From: Saprospiraceae bacterium
GTDB taxonomy: Bacteria; Bacteroidota; Bacteroidia; Chitinophagales; Saprospiraceae
DNA: 64,000 bases
Direction: 5' to 3'
Assembly (NCBI GenBank): GCA_016714085.1
Contig: JADJNW010000011.1
Location: 62,001 to 126,000 of the forward strand
The position numbers and the translations under genes were made by a program. This document shows positions 61,771 through 64,000 of this stretch, piece after piece. The notes under the pieces were generated by a model, which worked only from the letters and a program-made list of their open reading frames with translations, did no database searches and had not been told where the DNA came from. Position 1 is the stretch's first letter. Each line of letters starts with the position of its first letter.

Positions 61771-62607
61771 ATGGAAATGCTTTTCGCTTATATCACCTGG
61801 AATGTTTCTCCTGAAATCGTCAGCGTTGGCCCGCTTACCTTTCGTTGGTACGGTTTGCTCTTTGCGCTTGGTTTTTTGTTGGGTTTGTACATGGTACGCC
61901 GAATGTTCAAGGAAGAGAAAGCGCCTGAAGCCTGGCTCGACAAAGCCTTTATTTATGTGGTCGTCGGAGCAGTGCTTGGCGCGCGATTAGGACACGTCTT
62001 CTTTTACGATTGGGATTATTACTCCAAAAACCTGATCGAAATTCCGATGGTATGGCATGGCGGCTTGGCCAGTCATGGCGGGGCGATCGGCGTCATTCTT
62101 GCCTTATGGATATTTTCGGTGCGCGTTTCCAAAAAGTCTATCCTCTGGATTCTGGATAAGGTCGTAGTGCCTACGGCCTTGGCGGGTTGTTTTATTCGTC
62201 TCGGCAATTTGATGAATTCCGAAATCGTAGGCAAACCAGCAAATGTAGCATGGGCTTTTATTTTCACGCGATTACAAAATGATCCCGATTTAGAAAATCC
62301 TTTAGCACCGCGCCACCCAGTCCAATTATATGAATCGCTTAGCTACCTCGCAATATTTTTTATCCTGTATTACGTTTATTGGAGAACCAACAAGCGCGAA
62401 AAGCCCGGTTATATCTTTGGTTTATTCCTGGCGCTGGTTTTTGGGGTGCGCATTGTATGGGAATATTTCAAAGAAAGCCAGGGTGGCATCGAAAGTAGCT
62501 TTGGCAATGTGATGAGTACCGGGCAGCTGCTGAGCGTGCCATTTGTATTGATAGGGCTATATTTTATGTTTCGCAAAAATCCCGGAATTTCTGCAACTAA
62601 AAAATAA
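61771..62607 (+). CDS. lgt: Prolipoprotein diacylglyceryl transferase
   Basis: A 278-residue Lgt from ATG 61771 (MEMLFAYITWNVSPEIVSVG); the upstream in-frame start at 61735 adds leader only. Seven membrane helices are visible. GARLGHVFFYDW, the signature HGGLASHGGAIGV (about 100-112) and RLGNLMNSEIVG, RHPVQLYESLSY carry the conserved catalytic His, Arg and Glu residues. It attaches diacylglycerol to the lipobox Cys of lipoproteins, many of which are predicted in this window. Stop TAA overlaps the next ATG by 1 nt (TAATG), so the two are coupled. Confidence 0.95.
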   Translation: MEMLFAYITWNVSPEIVSVGPLTFRWYGLLFALGFLLGLYMVRRMFKEEKAPEAWLDKAFIYVVVGAVLGARLGHVFFYDWDYYSKNLIEIPMVWHGGLASHGGAIGVILALWIFSVRVSKKSILWILDKVVVPTALAGCFIRLGNLMNSEIVGKPANVAWAFIFTRLQNDPDLENPLAPRHPVQLYESLSYLAIFFILYYVYWRTNKREKPGYIFGLFLALVFGVRIVWEYFKESQGGIESSFGNVMSTGQLLSVPFVLIGLYFMFRKNPGISATKK

Positions 62608-63500
62608 TGAAAATGATGCTAAGTCTCACCTTTGTTCTGGCGAGCTGCATTTTCTGCACTTTGTCCGAACCCTCTGCCATTGGTTATGATTTGAATGCAC
62701 CCGACCAAAGTTTTGTGATGCACAAAAAACTGATGGAAATCTCAGGTTTGGGATTAAGCGCTGATGAAAAAAGCCTGGTAGCAGTACAAGATGAGGATGG
62801 TATTGTATTTTTTATTAATATCACAACTGGAAAGATTGAGCGGGAAGTAGAATTTCAGGATAAAGGTGATTATGAAGGTGTAGAAATGGTGGGCAAAGAT
62901 ATTTTTGTGGTAAAAAGTACCGGCACGATTTATAAAATTTCTCCAAGTGATGGTAAATACGATAAAGTTGAAAAGTTCAATTTTTTCCTCAATGAAGAAA
63001 ACGATGTAGAAGGATTGACCTATGATGCAGCGAACCATCGCCTGCTGCTGGCCTGCAAAGCCAAAGCCGGACAGGGCAAGGATTTCAAGATGAAAAAGGG
63101 CATTTATGGTTTTGATTTGACCACTATGACTTTAGGAGAGGCGCCTGTATTTACAGTGAGTTTGGAAGATGTGCTGGCTTATCTCAGTAATGCTGCTTAC
63201 GTAGCAGACAAAGATCAATTGCTGGAGCGATTTGACAAAACCGCCGATGAATTTGCTTTTGCGCCTTCTTCGGTCGCCATTCATCCGATTACCGGACAAA
63301 TTTATATTCTTTCTTCAGTGGGTAAGTTATTGATTGTCATTGATAAAGATAGTCAAATTTTACATATTGAAAAATTGAAGAAAAAGCTGCACACGCAACC
63401 CGAAGGTATTTGCTTTGACAAAACTGGTACGATGTATATTTCCAATGAGGGTAAGGACGATGATCCAGGTAAAATTCTCGTTTTTAAAATGAAAGGTTAG
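62607..63500 (+). CDS. SdiA-regulated-like beta-propeller protein
   Basis: A 297-residue exported protein. The first 17 residues (MKMMLSLTFVLASCIFC) form a signal or lipoprotein signal with a Cys in LASC or FC. The rest is a propeller-like series of strands with acidic loops: EISGLGLSADEKSLVAVQDEDGIVFFINI, DYEGVEMVGKDIFVVKSTGTIYKI, NDVEGLTYDAANHRLLLACKA, and TQPEGICFDKTGTMYISNEG. These match the SdiA-regulated (PF06977-type) family, whose activity is unknown. Coupling to lgt by a 1-nt overlap is probably positional. Confidence 0.8.
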   Translation: MKMMLSLTFVLASCIFCTLSEPSAIGYDLNAPDQSFVMHKKLMEISGLGLSADEKSLVAVQDEDGIVFFINITTGKIEREVEFQDKGDYEGVEMVGKDIFVVKSTGTIYKISPSDGKYDKVEKFNFFLNEENDVEGLTYDAANHRLLLACKAKAGQGKDFKMKKGIYGFDLTTMTLGEAPVFTVSLEDVLAYLSNAAYVADKDQLLERFDKTADEFAFAPSSVAIHPITGQIYILSSVGKLLIVIDKDSQILHIEKLKKKLHTQPEGICFDKTGTMYISNEGKDDDPGKILVFKMKG

Positions 63501-63564
63501 AACTGTTCATTGGCTTCCTTGTTCCATAATTAAGTATTTGAAACAATGCAGCAAAAGCTTGCAT

Positions 63565-63648
63565 AATTTAGACAATTGCCTGAATTTCGCGGTGCAATTT
63601 CAATGCTATGTCTAAAGTCTATTGTCTAAAATCTAACATCTAAAATAA
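63565..63648. repeat. 7-bp word repeat with inverted arm before the sucB start
   Basis: Five exact 7-mers of the GTCTAAA family (GTCTAAA, GTCTATT, GTCTAAA, ATCTAAC, ATCTAAA) run from 63610 to 63644 up to the ATG at 63649. An inverted partner (TTTAGAC) lies at about 63567. Confidence 0.6.
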
Positions 63649-64000
63649 ATGAGCGTTGTAGAAATGAAGGTTCCCGTCATTGGCGAATCTATCAACGAAG
63701 TTACCTTGTCGCAATGGCTGAAAAAAGATGGTGAATACGTGAATCGCGATGAGCCCATCTGCGAATTTGAGTCAGATAAAGCCACTTTGGAATTCCCGGC
63801 GGAAGCATCCGGCAAGTTGATTCATGTAGCAAAAGAAGGTGATGACCTTGCCATCGGCGCTTTAGTAGCAAAAATTGATACCAGTGTTGCCAAAGAAAAT
63901 GGCGCTTCCAAGCCTGCCGATCCTTCCCCAAAAGCTGAACCCGACAAAAAGCAAGAACCTACCAGTTCTTACGCTACTGGACACCCATCACCGGCAGCAG
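63649..64000 (+). CDS. sucB: 2-oxoglutarate dehydrogenase E2 (dihydrolipoyl succinyltransferase), partial
   Basis: Runs off the window; 117 complete codons are visible. The N-terminal lipoyl domain is clear: VEMKVPVIGESINEVTLSQW and the lipoylation motif ESDKATLEFPAEASG with Lys44 at its centre. A Lys/Pro/Ala linker (KPADPSPKAEPDKKQEP) leads toward the E1/E3-binding region. The opening MSVVEMKVPVIGESI favours succinyltransferase over acetyltransferase. E2 carries the succinyl group in the TCA-cycle complex. Confidence 0.88.
   Translation, partial: MSVVEMKVPVIGESINEVTLSQWLKKDGEYVNRDEPICEFESDKATLEFPAEASGKLIHVAKEGDDLAIGALVAKIDTSVAKENGASKPADPSPKAEPDKKQEPTSSYATGHPSPAA

Overview
The window looks like the chromosome of a Bacteroidota bacterium, most likely a Saprospiria-type (Haliscomenobacter/Lewinella-like) organism. 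Supporting evidence is the Bacteroidota -7 promoter motif TAnnTTTG before several genes, SprB-repeat adhesins and other proteins with type IX secretion C-terminal tails, a complete aerotolerance (bat) operon, a THX ribosomal protein gene, REP-like palindromes and moderate A+T content. No rRNA, tRNA, CRISPR array, prophage or intact insertion sequence was seen.

Layout. 1-1.2 kb: two minus-strand genes (partial DUF1508-like protein, unknown protein with a structured leader). 1.4-4.0 kb: alpha/beta hydrolase and a frameshifted S41 processing protease. 4.3-12.8 kb: moxR, an interrupted small gene, DUF58, a BatD-like protein, batA, batB, batC and batD (frameshifted). 12.8-15.4 kb: unknown protein, ECF sigma factor, lipoprotein, DedA. 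15.5-20.3 kb: two paralogous zinc metalloproteases, the first with a large internal deletion. 20.4-25.6 kb: minus-strand genes including a beta-barrel / vanadium haloperoxidase-PAP2 / beta-barrel operon. 25.8-30 kb: TPR protein, lytic transglycosylase, Opp/Dpp-type permease, class IV aminotransferase. 30-35.5 kb: DUF433/DUF5615 toxin-antitoxin pair, aceK (frameshifted), BioD/Pta-like protein, GH3-family protein, THX. 35.7-46.4 kb: two SprB-repeat surface proteins flanking a 22-bp phased repeat array, a decayed PIN-type gene and a large helical protein. 46.6-49.3 kb: glgA-glgC. 49.4-57.8 kb: TonB-like protein, M19 dipeptidase, small barrel, large secreted propeller protein, GT39 glycosyltransferase (two frameshifts), SCP2-like protein. 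57.9-64 kb: moaE, moaD, LysM lytic transglycosylase plus a decayed copy, lgt, SdiA-regulated-like protein and the 5' part of the 2-oxoglutarate dehydrogenase E2 gene.

Three things stand out. First, an exactly phased, strongly diverged 15 x 22-bp tandem array at 39727-40056. Second, short 7- or 8-bp degenerate word repeats, often with an inverted second arm, lie just before start codons throughout the window; six of the junctions around the bat operon carry one. Third, at least seven single-base deletions, mostly in short homopolymers, break otherwise conserved genes. These suggest systematic sequence error, or less likely slippage or real decay, so the affected genes are given with their reconstructed extents.
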